A DNA stretch of 64,000 bases from Larimichthys crocea (Eukaryota; Chordata; Actinopteri; Sciaenidae): NCBI RefSeq assembly GCF_000972845.2, contig NC_040028.1, forward strand, positions 21,698,705-21,762,704, in the 5' to 3' direction. The notes under the pieces were generated by a model that was not told the DNA's origin, did not search any database, and saw only the letters and a program-made list of their open reading frames with translations. Made by a program: the position numbers and the translations under genes. Position 1 is the stretch's first letter. Every line of letters begins with the position of its first letter. Below are positions 1 to 13,304 of the stretch, piece by piece.

Positions 1-105
1 GTCCAGGTTTTAGACAGTCTGCGGGGACGTCACGGAGACTACGTCCAGGTTTTAGACAGTCTGTGGGGACGTCTCGGAGACTACGTCCAGGTTTTAGACA
101 GTCTG
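1..105 (+). repeat. 42-bp minisatellite, 2.5 units
   Basis: The unit starts gtccaggttttagacagtct and continues gcggggacgtcacggagactac (42 bp). This orientation is called plus below. The array is cut by the window edge. Confidence 0.95.
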
Positions 106-206
106 ACTGAGATCCAAAATAACAAACCTTGGACGAACATGTCGGTCTGTTCCTTTTTGTTTCTGTCAGCTTCAAAATTCACTGCTGTTGTCGGTGTCCT
201 TGCTGA

Positions 207-208
<2 letters not shown>

Positions 209-259
<51 letters not shown>

Positions 260-346
260 GGAGGGGGATGGAAAGCGTTGCACCGTCGAGCTGAAGCCAT
301 CATGGGTGGAGGAATATTTGGCCGTCACACTGAATGATTATCAGCT

Positions 347-407
<61 letters not shown>
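209..407. repeat. Two (CA)n microsatellites
   Basis: About 24 dinucleotides at 209-256 and about 29 at 349-407. The frequency of such arrays in the window is typical of fish. Confidence 0.97.
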
Positions 408-410
<3 letters not shown>

Positions 411-832
411 GCCATCTGGCAGTCGTACAAACAGTAATTTAAGTTTATGTTGCATCTGTTACCCAAATCTAATTATTTTCCTTCAGAGAGTCGAAGTGAA
501 ACCAGAACTCCAGGTTCTGGTCCTCCAGGTTCTGGAGGTTCAGGATGTTGTCTGGCTTCATGTTTTAAACATTATTTAAAGGTGCAGTGTGTCACATTTA
601 CAGAATATAAGATTTATAAAGCTGCTTTCATCAGTTTCTAATCACAGCAACCTCCAGTGGTCGAGATGGAGTACGTGTCCACACACTTTTGGCCACACAC
701 CCTTAAAACTAAAGGTAGGAGTCAGAGCGAAGCGGTCGTCCCGTTCACTGAGCTAACGGAGACTCTGATTAAAGAATAAATAAATTAAGAAGAAGTAACG
801 ATGACAGGATCAGGAAATGAATGGGCGCTGCC

Positions 833-838
<6 letters not shown>

Positions 839-879
<41 letters not shown>
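839..879. repeat. (GT)n microsatellite
   Basis: About 20 GT units. No neighbouring gene is recognised; 880-3090 contains only short ORFs and no repeat I can name. Confidence 0.95.
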
Positions 880-880
<1 letters not shown>

Positions 881-3090
881 TCTCGTATTAAACTCATGCT
901 AAACGGGCTGATTGACAGAAGCAGCGGGCTGAGGCGGCTCCGTCTGTTCCCGTCCCCTCTAATTACAATCAGGGAAAACTCAAAGTGGCAGAACTCATCA
1001 GCGAGCCTCGTCTGCGCTCATGACTGCAGCCACAGCCGATACCGAGGCCGCCGCTCAGGACCGCCGGCGAGGACTCTCTGATGTCTCTGGATCCAGACCC
1101 GGAGCCGCAGAGGACGGATCGTTTTGTTTGAGCGTGTTTAAATGTCGACAGAAGAATCCTGGACCTGAGCTCAGTGTACTGATGAAGGGTCGGTGGAAGT
1201 ACTGTCAGTCTGAGGTACTTGTACTTCACTTCAGGTCCTCTCATGCTACTGAACACTTCACTACATTTACCTGACCCAACATCCAGTCATCCATGAATGT
1301 TTGTCTACGTAGCTGAAGGTGGAGGCACCACCAGGTGGAGGTGAATACCTGCGTGTACAAATCTAAGTTGTACTTTCTGTCAGCACCTGCAGATTCTCCA
1401 AAGAAACTCTGATCCTGTTGAGCCCTCGAGAATAGACAGAACAATACTTATTGATACACAGTGTACAATATGGAAGAGTACTAATTAATTAGTACTATTG
1501 ATTAAACACGGATGAAAGAAGTTGAAGATGATCTTCTGTAAATCTGACACACTGCACCTTTAATGAATCTGAGAGTGCTCGTTAACAGCTGCTCATCTTC
1601 TCAGGAACGAGCCAACATCGGCGTAACCGATCGGAGGACATCTGCCGCGTTAGACGCTCTGAATCAAATCCTGCTTCAACACCATGTCCCCAATCACCGA
1701 GACAAATAACATCCAGACGCTGCGATGATCTCGCTGCAGCACAGAGGGACGTCGAGCAGACGACGGCCTCCATGGTCGGAGGAGGTTAGTCTGTCTGCGG
1801 TCACCAAACATCTGCTGCTCGCACAGACGGACACGAGCGTGGAGTCACCGCCTGTCTTCAACAGATACACCCAGGCTGTCGGTGGAGGGAAGTGAAGAAA
1901 GATGTCCACGAGATCCTGCAGGACCGCTTCAGAGTGTGGACCCCCAACATTTCAACGTCAGGAAAAGCTGAAGCTATCTCCTACCTGAAACTGAAATCAC
2001 AGTTCGGTACCTGAGTGATTGGACCGGACCTACAACGTGCTGTCAAGTCCATGTGGAGGCAGTTCTGAGATTTCTTTAAAATACTGGAGCTGACTTTCTT
2101 CTTTGGTCTGACTTCACTTTAAACGAACCTTTGAATTGTGATTAGAGCAGCGGCGTCTTTGTTTCATGACTTTCAGGTGATGAAGCAGCTGTAATAGTTA
2201 ATTCAGTGTCTTTGTATCAAACACTAGAGACGAACAACCTCCCCCTTCTTAACATAGGACACCAGCTGCTTTTGTCTTTGTAAATTGTGATGCGTGAATA
2301 CAAGATCCTGCAGGATACTCCAGGTGTAAAACACAACGGGGGGTCGGCGCCAACACCTGCAACAGACAGAAGGGTGTGAAGACACTTCCTGGAGGGGCGT
2401 GTCCTTCAGCAGAGACAGAGGAGTGTCCCTCAGGTATAAAGATCCAGGTGTCCTCATGCTCTGGGTCTTTTCTTCATCTTCGTGTGTTGACTGACCTTTT
2501 CTTTGCCGGCAGAAGTCTCTATTTCATCCTTCACCAGCAGCAGAAAATGAACAAGACTTTTTAAGATTCATTCTGGAGGCTTGACACTGATGGAAAGACG
2601 TGTCGGGTTACTGCTGACTGTACTGCACTGAAACCACAACAGGCAACAAGAATCACACAGAAACTCTGGACGGAGGAGCTTCCATAAACCTGATGAGAGA
2701 TCCAGATGTTTGTTCTTTCTGTTCCACATGGGGAGAGAGAGACCTCAATCTCCGAGCGCAGACTGAGATCTGAGGTCAGAACGACAGGAAATCAAAGAAG
2801 GTTTCTTATTCAAGTCAAGAGAAGAAGTCACATCTAATTTTCTCTCTGTTTGGGTCAATGGCCACCTGAAGCTGAGAGTGGAGGCCTGTCAGTGTTTGTT
2901 TCAGAGCTCCGTCACCGTGACCGGGTGGAGTTCACCATCATGGAACAATCCGGACTGAGTCGGCATCAGTCTGTTTGAAGAGTCAAAGTGAAGTCAGCAG
3001 GCGGCTCTGAACTCTCAAACCGCCGCAATAAATCTGTCGGCTGACTTCCTGTCTGCGGCGTCTGTCTGAAACTTATCGCTCAAACTAATT

Positions 3091-3860
3091 ATGTCCAGCT
3101 GTACTCGAGTATTTCTTCTGATTACATTACTTGTGATGGACAGCCAATCATCATCCAGGTCCCCAGCAGCAGCTGATCTCACTGCCTAGTCCAGCAGCAG
3201 TCAGCCCAGCTCGGCGTCTGTCTTTCAGCCTTTTATTTCACCAAGCTCTCACCAACCACTAAAAGTCAGTCCCACATTTACTCTTGTCCGGCGGCTTCTT
3301 GCTCGCTCACTCTCTCCTTTTCTCTTCTTAGCTTCCTCCGTCAGCGTCCTCTTCACTCTCTTCTCCTCTGCCATCATGTCCATAGAAGCTGCTGAGCCTG
3401 GTTACCTCCTCTTCTTCTTCCTGGTCGTCCATAACGCCTGTTGGTACAAACCGTCAGTTCGTCAGCTTGGCGGTGAGCTCAGAGCGACGGGTACCCGTCG
3501 CTCTGAGCTCACCACCAAGCTGACGGACTGAGCTAACAGCAGCTAACATGAGCTAACAGCAGCTACAGCTGTCAGCAGGTTACTTCACTGTCCATCATAA
3601 ACTCTGTAAATCACAGAGAGTTGAGGCGGAGCAGCCGGAGGACATCAGAGGGAAAACCAGAAAACATTTCCTCCATAAAATGTTTTCGTCAGCGTCCTCT
3701 TCACTCTCTGCTCCTCTGCCATTATGTCCATAGAGGCTGCTGACTGCTGGGCCTGTAAACCTCTTCTCCTTCTTCTTCTTCTTCCCAGTGGTACAAACAC
3801 TAACACTCCCCCACTGCTCTGAGCTCACACCCCAGCTAACAGACTGAGCTAACATGAGCT
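3091..3860. mobile_element. Foldback (long palindromic) element, copy 1, with partial second arm
   Basis: The core is the palindrome gagctcagagcgacgggtac / gtacccgtcgctctgagctc at about 3476-3512, flanked by cgtccataacgcctgttggt and agctaacagcagctacagct. The sub-terminal segment ttagcttcctccgtcagcgt...ctctgccatcatg is the reverse complement of a short coding-like fragment. The same segment recurs at 3690-3770. The left flank (3091-3188) is shared with the last 99 bases of the window. Confidence 0.75.
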
Positions 3861-5009
3861 AACAGCAGCTACAGCTGTAGCTCACATGACTTCGTGCATT
3901 AGGCGTTAGGTAGACGCAGTGCCAATGCACACTTGTTAATCAATGAGCCTCCGTTCCACTTTCAGATTCCTGTTCCTTCCTCCAGTTTGCTGACGCTGCA
4001 GAGGAGCTAACAAAAGCAGCGCTGCATAAACTGAAACACACAGAGAGAGAAACCGATTGCCGCCTCATCACAATGTTGCTTTTGTTGCTTGAAGAAAAGC
4101 CAAAGAGCAGAAAGAGAAAACACAGCGGGGAGACTGCTTTTATTCACGCCGCCGCCAACACACTTTTCTCCGTCGTGAGCGTGGAGTAATTCCTCCGTGT
4201 GAAAACACTAAAAAACAATAAAGTTTATTCAGCTGGGTTGGTACGACACAAACAACTGAAACTATTCTGGGCTAAAGCTGCTGCATCTCCTCCCTGGAAA
4301 CACACTTCAATGTACACTCATGCATATTTATGGCACACACAGAGCTACACAAACAAATCGCACACATACACTGGAGCTGAAGGAAAAGTGTCCTCGCTCT
4401 GCAGGACTACACATCACAGACACACACACACAGGCCTTGTGTCTCTGGTGATTTTTTAATGAAAGCACTGTTGCGTAGAGGCGTTTATTCAAAGAGCAGA
4501 CAGCAACTTCTCCTCATCTGATTCACACCAGCAATTAAAGAGCAGCCAGATGCCTTTGGGGGAGGGGGCGAGAGAGGGAGGGCGAGACAGCGGAAAAGAG
4601 AGAGAGAGGGAGAGAGAAGAGGGGGTGTAGATCAGAGGAAGCATCGAATCGAGAGGCGATCAGGGCTCCTGTCGTGCAGAGAAAGCCTCCTTTGCTTCCT
4701 CCTATATGCAGATACACTCGCTGTGAGCTGCTGGAGCGCGACTCTATTGTCACGTCGCGTATCTATTCACGGAGTCGGTTCGTCGATTTAAATACGAGTG
4801 CAGAGACGTTTATTGTGTCTTGATCAAAGAGGTGGGAGGAGGAAATGCATAATTTTATCAAGAACTGCTTCGAGCTGCAGATTACTGTGAGAATGACAAT
4901 ACTACACATGTCTGAGAGCGTCACTGCAGTTCAGCATTGTGTGAAAAGATGTTTATTTCACCTGAGCTGCCAACACTGATTCTGACTGCAGCATATAGAG
5001 ACACACCCT

Positions 5010-5555
5010 CTAATACCACACATATAAACACTAACTGAATAAATACCACACATATAAACACTAAACTGAATAAATACCACACATATAAACACTAAACTGA
5101 ATAAATACCACAAATATAAACACTAAACTGAATAAATACCACAAATATAAACACTAAACTGAATAAATACAAAACATAACCACTAAACTGAATAAATACC
5201 ACAAATATAAACACTTACTGAATAAATACCACACATATAGACACAAACTGAATAAATACCACACATATAAACAGTAAACTGAATAAATACCAAACATATA
5301 AACACTAAACTGAATAAATACCACACATATAAACACAAACTGAATAAATACCACACATTTAGACACAAACTGAATAAATACCACACATATACACACTAAA
5401 CTGAATAAATACCAAACATTTAAACACTAAACTAAATAAATACCACACATATAACAACTAAACTGAATAAATACCACACATAACCACTAAACTGAATAAA
5501 TACCACACATATAAACACTAAACTGAATAAATACCACAAATATAAACACTAACTT
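5010..5555. repeat. 31-bp AT-rich minisatellite, about 17 units
   Basis: The unit begins taaataccacacatataaac and ends actaaactgaa. Units differ by point changes and small deletions. ORFs of about 80 residues across it are repeat artefacts. Confidence 0.93.
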
Positions 5556-6654
5556 GACTTTTTCAGAATTTAACCACAACCTTTCTCTAATCAGCTTAAA
5601 ATCAACTGATCAGCATTTAAAACCTGCCATTTACATTACCTAACAAACCTAAGAAACGTATCATGTTGTGATGTGATAATTTATTGCTATGACGTGATAT
5701 GTTTCAGTGTATAACGTGAAACGTTAAAACACCAAAGTGTTAATTTAAAAACATGACATTTAAATGTATAAATATAATATAAATTATCATGTTTAACATG
5801 ATCCGCTTCACGTTATAATGTTACACTGATACATTTTTATGTTTCTGATGTGGCAGCAATACGTTTCCGTACATTATGCCCTCATAGTGTTGATAAAAGT
5901 GTACATTTCTAACAGTGCACAGTATGTAAAGGTCATTTCTAGGATATACATATACATACTGCAGTGACAAGGGAGATGCATGTTTCTTTTTTTCCCTGGC
6001 TGGTGAATAATTTACTACCGTGTGCTTCAACCTTGAGGTGTCCTCCGTGGTCTGAACGTCCACCACACACTGACATTTCTGCTGCTGCTGCCTCATATAT
6101 AACACCACCCATCCCCTCCCCCATCACTGCCTGTTAGAGAAAACATACATGTGGAGATACATACATCTCCTCTGTGAACACTCCCTGACACACTTGATCT
6201 TCAGACAGATTTGTGTTGGTCTGGGAGGTCTCAGGTTTAAATCTGTCCTTCAGCCTGTTTAATACTTTATGGAAGCAGGAGGAGATGTCGGCATCGGATC
6301 CACGAATGTGTTCATGCAGAAGAACATCAGCCATGTTAGCAAACTGTCAGAGGCTCCTCGACATGTGTCTCGCCTCTGGAAATGTGTCTTTCAGAGCCAA
6401 AAGCTCTGTAGCAGCTTTTTATTTATACGTTGTGGCAGCATGTTGCTGTCTCGTCGAGAAGAAGCAACTCAGACACACTCAGACTGACTGCAGGGTGCTG
6501 CTGCACCGCACCTTTGTTATGTTCGGTTTTATTTATTTAGCACCAACGTTACAGAAGTTAGCAGCGTCTTCACTGTATTCTTTATGATTTACAGACTCAA
6601 CAAGTCCCACCATGAGCAAGCACTTGGCGACAGTAGCAAAAATTTGGACCGACT

Positions 6655-6775
6655 TTATATTGTTGGAGGAGGAGGTTTACAGGCCCGGCAGTCGGCAGCA
6701 TCTACGGACATAATGGCAGAGGAGGAGAGAGCGAAGAGGACGTAGACGGAGGAAGCTAAGAAGAGATTTACCAAG
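6655..6775 (+). mobile_element. Degenerate fragment of the foldback element
   Basis: ggaggaggaggtttacaggc ... ataatggcagaggaggagag ... acggaggaagctaagaagag matches the arm at 57615-57712. The coding-like reading MAEEERAKRT is followed by a stop, so this copy is old. Confidence 0.65.
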
Positions 6776-6884
6776 TTTCCTGATGGACAGATACCTTAAC
6801 CTAACTACTAGTTAAAGTAGGTAACCCCGGGATGCCAGGAGCCAAACCCGGCAAGGAAACCACCTCAGTAGGCGGCTGTGTTCA

Positions 6885-7045
6885 CTGTTAGACTGGACAC
6901 TGCCGGTTCAGAGGTTCTGACACCGTGTTCACTGTTAGACTGGACACTGCTGGTTCAGAGGTTCTGTTGCTGTGTTCCCTGTTAGACTGGACACTGCCGG
7001 TTCAGAGGTTCTGTTGCTGTGTTCCCTGTTAGAATACTGCTCACT
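6885..7045. repeat. Tandem repeat of about 48-60 bp, 3 units
   Basis: The motif gttagactggacactgccgg with ttcagaggttctg recurs three times and a fourth partial copy follows. The surrounding 7050-8730 shows no recognisable gene. Confidence 0.85.
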
Positions 7046-8734
7046 GCTGGATTGGGAGGTTCTGGTTCGCTGACACTAGCTCATAGTGCAGATTTGAGCT
7101 CGACCAAACGATCGTTCTCACAGCCTACAGTAACTCCTATGACTTTCCATCCTAATAAGCCTACAGCAGAATGAAGCCGCCCGGCATCGATCTGTTTTTC
7201 CTCAGGTTTTATGGAGGGGGAGGAAGAGATGTCAGATTTTCCCTCAGCTGGTTGGCAGACAACAGCTGGTCTAGACATGAAATCACCAACCACAGGATGA
7301 GGCACGCAGAGAGAGGCTGGAGGTGAATGTTCCCGGACCTCCAGCTTTAATGAGCAGAGCAGCAAATGCTGGATTTTGTCTGCAGACTTCAGAGGTCAGC
7401 AGAGGTGAGACAGACGCACTTTTACCGTTTACACTGTATCTGCTGCCTGGATTATGTTCACGGGCACGCAAAGGATGTGCAACATTTCTGTACAGCAAGC
7501 AGACGGTACACGATCGCTTCCATCGGATCAGATGATCCACATGTACTGCAGGCTGACATCACACGTGGAGATATCTGACCAGTGCTGTCAGCTGACACAG
7601 CGACAAAGACCATGTGACATCCACAACGTGAAACTTACCGCTCACGCATTGTCCCAAACCTGAACCTGTTAGCCTTAGCTTCAGTCTGTTAGCGTGAACC
7701 TGTTAGCCTTAGCTTCAGTCTGTTATATGGTATATATATTTATTAGGCTAACGTTAGCTGAATTAGCTGCAGTGATCTGAGATCAGGGATCAGCTGTTTG
7801 AATAATCTGTGATCTTTGTTCCGTTAGCTGAATCTTATCTCTAACGATTCTGTTCCTCCGAGCTGCCACAACAAGTCACCGCCGCCTTCCTCCTGCTCTC
7901 TCCTCCAATTGTGTTTTTCTTACTTCTCTCTCTGTTTTTCTGCCCCTCTCTCCTTTTTCTCTCTCCTCCCTCGCCTTCCTCCCGACTAGTCACAGTGATG
8001 AAGTGGCCGGCGAGAAGCCGTCTCTGCCTGTAATCACCACGGTAACTCACGGCAGAGCCGCGGCGCCGGCAACGCGCCATCCATCACCGCCTCTGCTGCT
8101 GCAGGAAACTGATATATCAAGATGTAAATATTCTGGCCCTGCTGCTCCTGCCGAGCTCCTCCACTGTCTCCACGGGGGAGGATACAAAGGGAGGAAACAA
8201 GGAGGTGAAGGAGGGTGAATCGAAGACGGCAGAGGAGGAGAAGGTGGAAGAATCCAGAGGAGAGATGGGGGAAGGGGAAGAGAGGAAAGCAGGGAGGAGA
8301 AACATGAACATAGACCATGACGGCGGTGTTAATCCACCTAATCCAGACTCATTGCCTTCTGTCAGGCTGCAGTGTACACACAAACACAATCCAATATATA
8401 TATTTATATTTATATATATGTGCACAGCCAACTAACTGAACAAACACAGGAAACAGTGAAGATCAGCCACAGCATGGAGCTGAGGAAGGACTTCCCAAAC
8501 GATGATTTAAGAGCAGGTGCAGATGGATTCATCTGAATAATGAACAGAAACCTGAAGAAGTTAAACTGCCCCGACTCCCACCATGAAGAACCTGAATAAA
8601 CTTTTAGTTTGTATTTATTTCAGATGTGACCGACAGCGTCGGGATGTAGGACACACCGAGTGCTGAAGCCGTGACCGAAACAGTCTGAGAGACAGACAGA
8701 GAGTTTGTTTGACGCTCACACAGAATAGCCTGTG

Positions 8735-8817
8735 AGGGACGTCACAGAGACTACGTCCAGGTTTAGACAGTCTGCGGGGACGTCACGGAGACTACGTCCA
8801 GGTTTTAGACAGTCTGC
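8735..8817 (+). repeat. 42-bp minisatellite, 2 units
   Basis: Two clean units of the 42-bp family seen at position 1, one with a single-base deletion in the T run. It ends in non-repeat DNA at gcgtctcatc. Confidence 0.9.
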
Positions 8818-9192
8818 GTCTCATCTCTCTGAACATTAGCTCAGTGTCTCTCTGGGACGAGTCTCGCCTGAAGACGTTGAGTCTGTCCCTCAGTTTTTCT
8901 GTCAGGAAACAGTCAAGTGAACCCGGGACGTCTCGGACAGTCTGCTTTGACACTTTGTGACCACAGCCGAGTTCATGATGACAAACAGAATGAAGACAAG
9001 AGTGTTGACTTACTGTTGCAGAGTCTGCGCTCACTTCAGCGTCTCTGTGGAGACAAAGACAGACTTCATGAGTCTCAAAGATCCTTAAGACTGAATGTGA
9101 GCGTGTCAGGACATCTGCAGGCTTCAGCCGTGACATCATGTGCGCTGGTAGAGGAGGTGAGTCTAATAAAACCACAGCGTGATTTACAGCAT

Positions 9193-9194
<2 letters not shown>

Positions 9195-9236
<42 letters not shown>

Positions 9237-9347
9237 CGAGCACCAGCTGGGCAGAGCTGACCTTTCAAAATAAAGGTTAAGTAACAGAAACAAAAGCAGT
9301 AAAGCGGCGTGGAGAAAGAAAGCACACAAAGAGCTGATGTAACAGCT

Positions 9348-9412
<65 letters not shown>

Positions 9413-9413
9413 G
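9195..9413. repeat. Two (CA)n microsatellites
   Basis: Arrays at 9195-9234 and 9351-9413 with 116 bp of unique DNA between them. Confidence 0.95.
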
Positions 9414-9925
9414 TAATGAAATCAGCCAATCAGAATCAGCAGGGAGTGACATCACAGAGCTCGTGAAGTGTGAAACTACAAACTGTAACGAGTCGACGAG
9501 GAAGCTGTAAAAGCTGCGATCAGACAGCAGGTCATCGTCCCCAGAGGATGATCCATGTGAATGTGATGGCCGTGATGAAACAGACCCACGAGTCTGAGAA
9601 ACGTGACGATTAAAAATCGGTACAGATGTGACGATTCACCGGTCGACAGAAAAATTAGTCGCGATTCTTGGCGAATGCGAGAGAAGTAGGATGTGTTGTT
9701 TTTCTTACGTTATCTTAAAAAGTCACTGCTCGGTGATTCATTGGTTCAACGTCAGGCGTCAAGTCACGTGACTCACGTCACTACGTCGGTACGGAGACAG
9801 AGCGAGGGAAGAAACAGAGGACGCAGTGAGCAGCTTGAAATCAGCTGTGTGGATTCAATATGTTCACAAATACAACCGTGAGAAACAGACTGAACCAGAA
9901 CAGCATGGAAACACAGAGAGACTGC

Positions 9926-10016
9926 AACATGCAGCAACACGAGCAACATGCAGCGGCAACACGAGCAACATGCAACACGAGCAACATGCAACACGAGCAA
10001 CATGCAGCGGCAACAT
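9926..10016. repeat. Short tandem repeat acacgagcaacatgcagcgg
   Basis: Irregular copies of cacgagcaacatgca with or without gcggcaa. Too irregular to assign one period. Confidence 0.8.
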
Positions 10017-10447
10017 ATAGAATCCAAGACCAACAGCCACTCAGCTAACGGTTCATTAGCCTGTAACGGTCAGTGAAGCTGAGTGATGTCACTTCCTGTT
10101 CCTGAATGACTTCGGTGCCGTTAACGACGTTCAGCATTAAAGATGGCTGACAGTCATGGAGCAGCATGTGAAGACAAACACACTAATTACTGTTTAGTGT
10201 TCAGCCGAGTGAACAGGACACTGTGTTACTGCCAGAGCACGCCATATGGCAACAACAGACCCGAGCCAAGCCGAGCCAAGCCAAAGCAGTTCAGACTAGA
10301 ACTAACCAGTCCAGCTTCAGCAGCTCCTCTCTGCACTCACACTGGACCAGAACACCAGTGTGCTGGTCCAGCGTGAGGCCGAACTCCACGGAGCATGCCC
10401 CATGAGGACTGTCCATCCCTTTCACAGGACTTCTTCTGGACAGTCTT

Positions 10448-10628
10448 AAAGACGTCTCAGAGACTACGTCCAGGTTTTAGACAGTCTGCGGGACGTCTCA
10501 GAGACTACGTCCAGGTTTCAGACAGTCTGTAGGACGTCTCAGAGACTACGTCCAGGTTTTAGACAGTCTGCGGGACGTCTCAGAGACTACGTCCAGGTTT
10601 TAGACAGTCTGCAGGGACGTCTCAGAGA
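10448..10628 (+). repeat. 42-bp minisatellite, about 4.5 units
   Basis: Units carry the variant gacgtctcagagac in place of gacgtcacggagac, and several lack one G in the GGGG run. Clean sequence. Confidence 0.92.
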
Positions 10629-10934
10629 CTCTGTGTGGACATGACACCACTTATCAGACTCAGAGAAGTCACCTGAGCAGCAGGTGAGCTGTTAACCTTC
10701 TCTTTGTCTCTCTTTCCTCTTCGTTCTGTTTTTTTGGTCTCCTTGTTTTCATGATCACCTCCAAACTGACTTGTTATGCAAATGACTGCATAAATCTGCA
10801 TATCACTTAACGAGATGGTCTCGTGCTACAGAGGCTGATTGGATCTCTGTGAGAGAAATAACTTAGCTCAGTACAGGCTGCACGCAGGATCCTCAGACCT
10901 CCCTGCTGTGTTCAGCTGAGCCGTGCTCGGAGAT

Positions 10935-11125
10935 ATACTCATATATATATATGCTCATATATTCATCATACTCACATATATATGCTCATATACTCATCAT
11001 ACTCACATATATATGCTCATATACTCATCATACTCACATATATATGCTCATATATTCATCATACTCACATATATATGCTCATATACTCATCATACTCACA
11101 TATATATGCTCATATATTCATCATA
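10935..11125. repeat. 31-bp AT-rich minisatellite, about 6 units
   Basis: The unit starts atatatatgctcatatactc and ends atcatactcac. It has the same period as, but no sequence similarity to, the array at 5010. Confidence 0.93.
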
Positions 11126-11965
11126 CTCACATTATCTATTCCTCTAATTCTTCATACTCACCATATCTATTCCTCAATATCTTCATACTCATCTATGCTC
11201 ATCTATTCAATATTCATATCACTGTGGGGGTGACGGTGTTGCAGGGACAGAAGTTCTTGCAGTCGGTCATTTATGAAACCTGACACCTTCATAATTAGTG
11301 GGACTGAAGTCCACTCATCATAAATATGAACTTCCTCATTGTTGTGAGGGAACATCCTATTCACAACAGCCTCTCTGCTTTTCAACATAAAAGCAGGGAC
11401 CAGCCTCTCCATTCACAGAACAATTAGCTGTTGGTCTAATGTGTGTTTTTGTGTCGTGTGTTTCCTCTGCTTTGCCTTCGTGTTGATTTAATCACCGGTT
11501 GCAGTGTGGGAGCAGGAGGGAGCAGGAGTGAGAGAGCAGGGGGGGCAGCGGCTGATGTACGGCATCCACCCTATTGGCCCACCGTGTTCCAGCAGCTCTC
11601 GTATAAATCACTGCTAATGACAACGCGACGAGAGGAGAGGAGAGAGAAAGCGAGAGGAGGCAAAATTACCTGCAGCGGAGAGAAAAGGATGAAACGGAGA
11701 GGAGCAGGAGGAGGGGGAGAGGAGGAGGGGGAGGGGGAGGAGAAGCTATTCTGCTAAAATATTCTGCTCCTCGGGATATTTTGTCTCTTTGGGAGTTTGA
11801 AAGTATTTCACCTGCCGACAGCGAGAGCGAGAAAAACAGAAATGACAGAGTTCACACAGTGACCTGTCAAAGTAACAGCATGAAGAACACCTGGACATGC
11901 TGAAGACATGAAGGACAGAGGACAGACCGAGCTTTGTGTTACTCACACCGGAGCAATGACCAGCA

Positions 11966-11967
<2 letters not shown>

Positions 11968-12007
<40 letters not shown>
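11968..12007. repeat. (CA)n microsatellite
   Basis: About 20 units, followed by unique sequence with no gene recognised. Confidence 0.95.
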
Positions 12008-12010
<3 letters not shown>

Positions 12011-12546
12011 TCTTGTTGCTAAGCAACCCAACAACTCAGAGACCTGTGGGATGAGGAAGTCCGCTCATGAAGGTGCTGATGTGTCGTCTAATTAAGACGA
12101 GTCACAGTGACGAGGAGTTTGTCACTGAACGTCAGCTGTTACAAACACAGTCTGCACCGACTCTGGAGTCCAGACATGAAGTTTATTAAAATCATCTGTT
12201 ACGCTCTCGTTTACGTGAGTTCAGCTGTGCTGTGAAGCCGGCGTGAAGCCGCTCGGCCTGCCTGAGGTAAAGTGGGAGCAGCAGGCCGTTTGGATTGCCA
12301 CTTACCGAGCACATCACATCACATCACACACTCTGCCCGTCCTCATTGTGCTCCAGGAAAACCCTGATCGGAGCCACTTTCTGCTGCTGCTCGCAGCTTA
12401 AACACAGAAAAGTCCAACGTGAAGGAGCTGCAGCTTCAGACCTCTGCTCCTCTTCTGTTATTAGCTGCAGGTCAGATCAGCTGCGGTCAACGTGAACAAC
12501 ACGTGATGACTCGTTTGTTAGCAGACTCAGACTGAGCAGCATGCAG

Positions 12547-12588
12547 TATGCTAAGCTAAGCTAAGCTAAGCTAAGCTAAGCTAAGCTA
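12547..12588. repeat. (GCTAA)n pentanucleotide repeat
   Basis: Eight tandem copies of the pentamer ctaag. It precedes the candidate MITE by about 125 bp. Confidence 0.92.
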
Positions 12589-12713
12589 ATTTGCATAAAT
12601 GTCAAACTTTTCCTGTCAAATGTTTTTTTTTTATTTCAGCTTCTTAAATGTGACGATTTGATTTTCTCTGTTTTATATCGACGTAAACTCAGCGACTCCA
12701 CGGCTAAAGGCCA

Positions 12714-13298
12714 ACTCACACCGGAGGCGTACGCGCCGCGTTCACCGGAGCTGATCGCTGCCAGTCTAGTCAATGAGACTCACACAGGGGGCGCCGCGGA
12801 GCGTCTCTCCGCGACACGGCGTGAGCTTTCCGTAGCATTTCTATTTTTGGCGCGAGCCGCTGCTAAACCTCGTAAATTTCAAACAGAGCAGATCGCACCA
12901 GACAGGAAATCCGACACAGAATCAACATAACAAACTTCCGCCCCCTTTCAAAATAAAACACAATACGCAGTTCATGTTGCTTATCACAACTTCACATCAA
13001 TGTTACGTCATGACCGGTGGCACCAGGTGATCAAAGATCGATTGAAGGGTCACAACGTCATTTATGACACAACAGATGCTTTTTATAATCTCCTCCACAT
13101 CAGCTGTTTGTTGTTGTTGTTTTCTTTATACAGTTTATCGTGGGGTCTCGCGTATGTCCAGGATTATCGCGTGAATACGGCCGGCTCGCTCCACTGCCGC
13201 AACACGGCTGGCGCGCCCAGTGTGAATTGACGCCGGGCAGAGGACGGAGCTAAAACGCGGCACAGCCGTCACGCTGCCGTAACGCCTCCTGTGTGAGT
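12714..13298. mobile_element. Candidate MITE / non-autonomous DNA transposon
   Basis: Terminal inverted repeats actcacaccggaggcgt (12714-12730) and acgcctcctgtgtgagt (13282-13298) match at 16 of 17 positions over a 585-bp element. The interior is GC-rich at both ends and AT-rich in the middle, with no intact ORF. I could not identify a clear target-site duplication, so the superfamily is open. Confidence 0.6.
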
Positions 13299-13304
13299 CC
13301 CGTC

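Noticed and set aside
1865..2010. Open stretch reading about WREVKKDVHEILQDRFRVWT
   Set aside because: Looks protein-like but has no clear splice sites or known family; too short to call.
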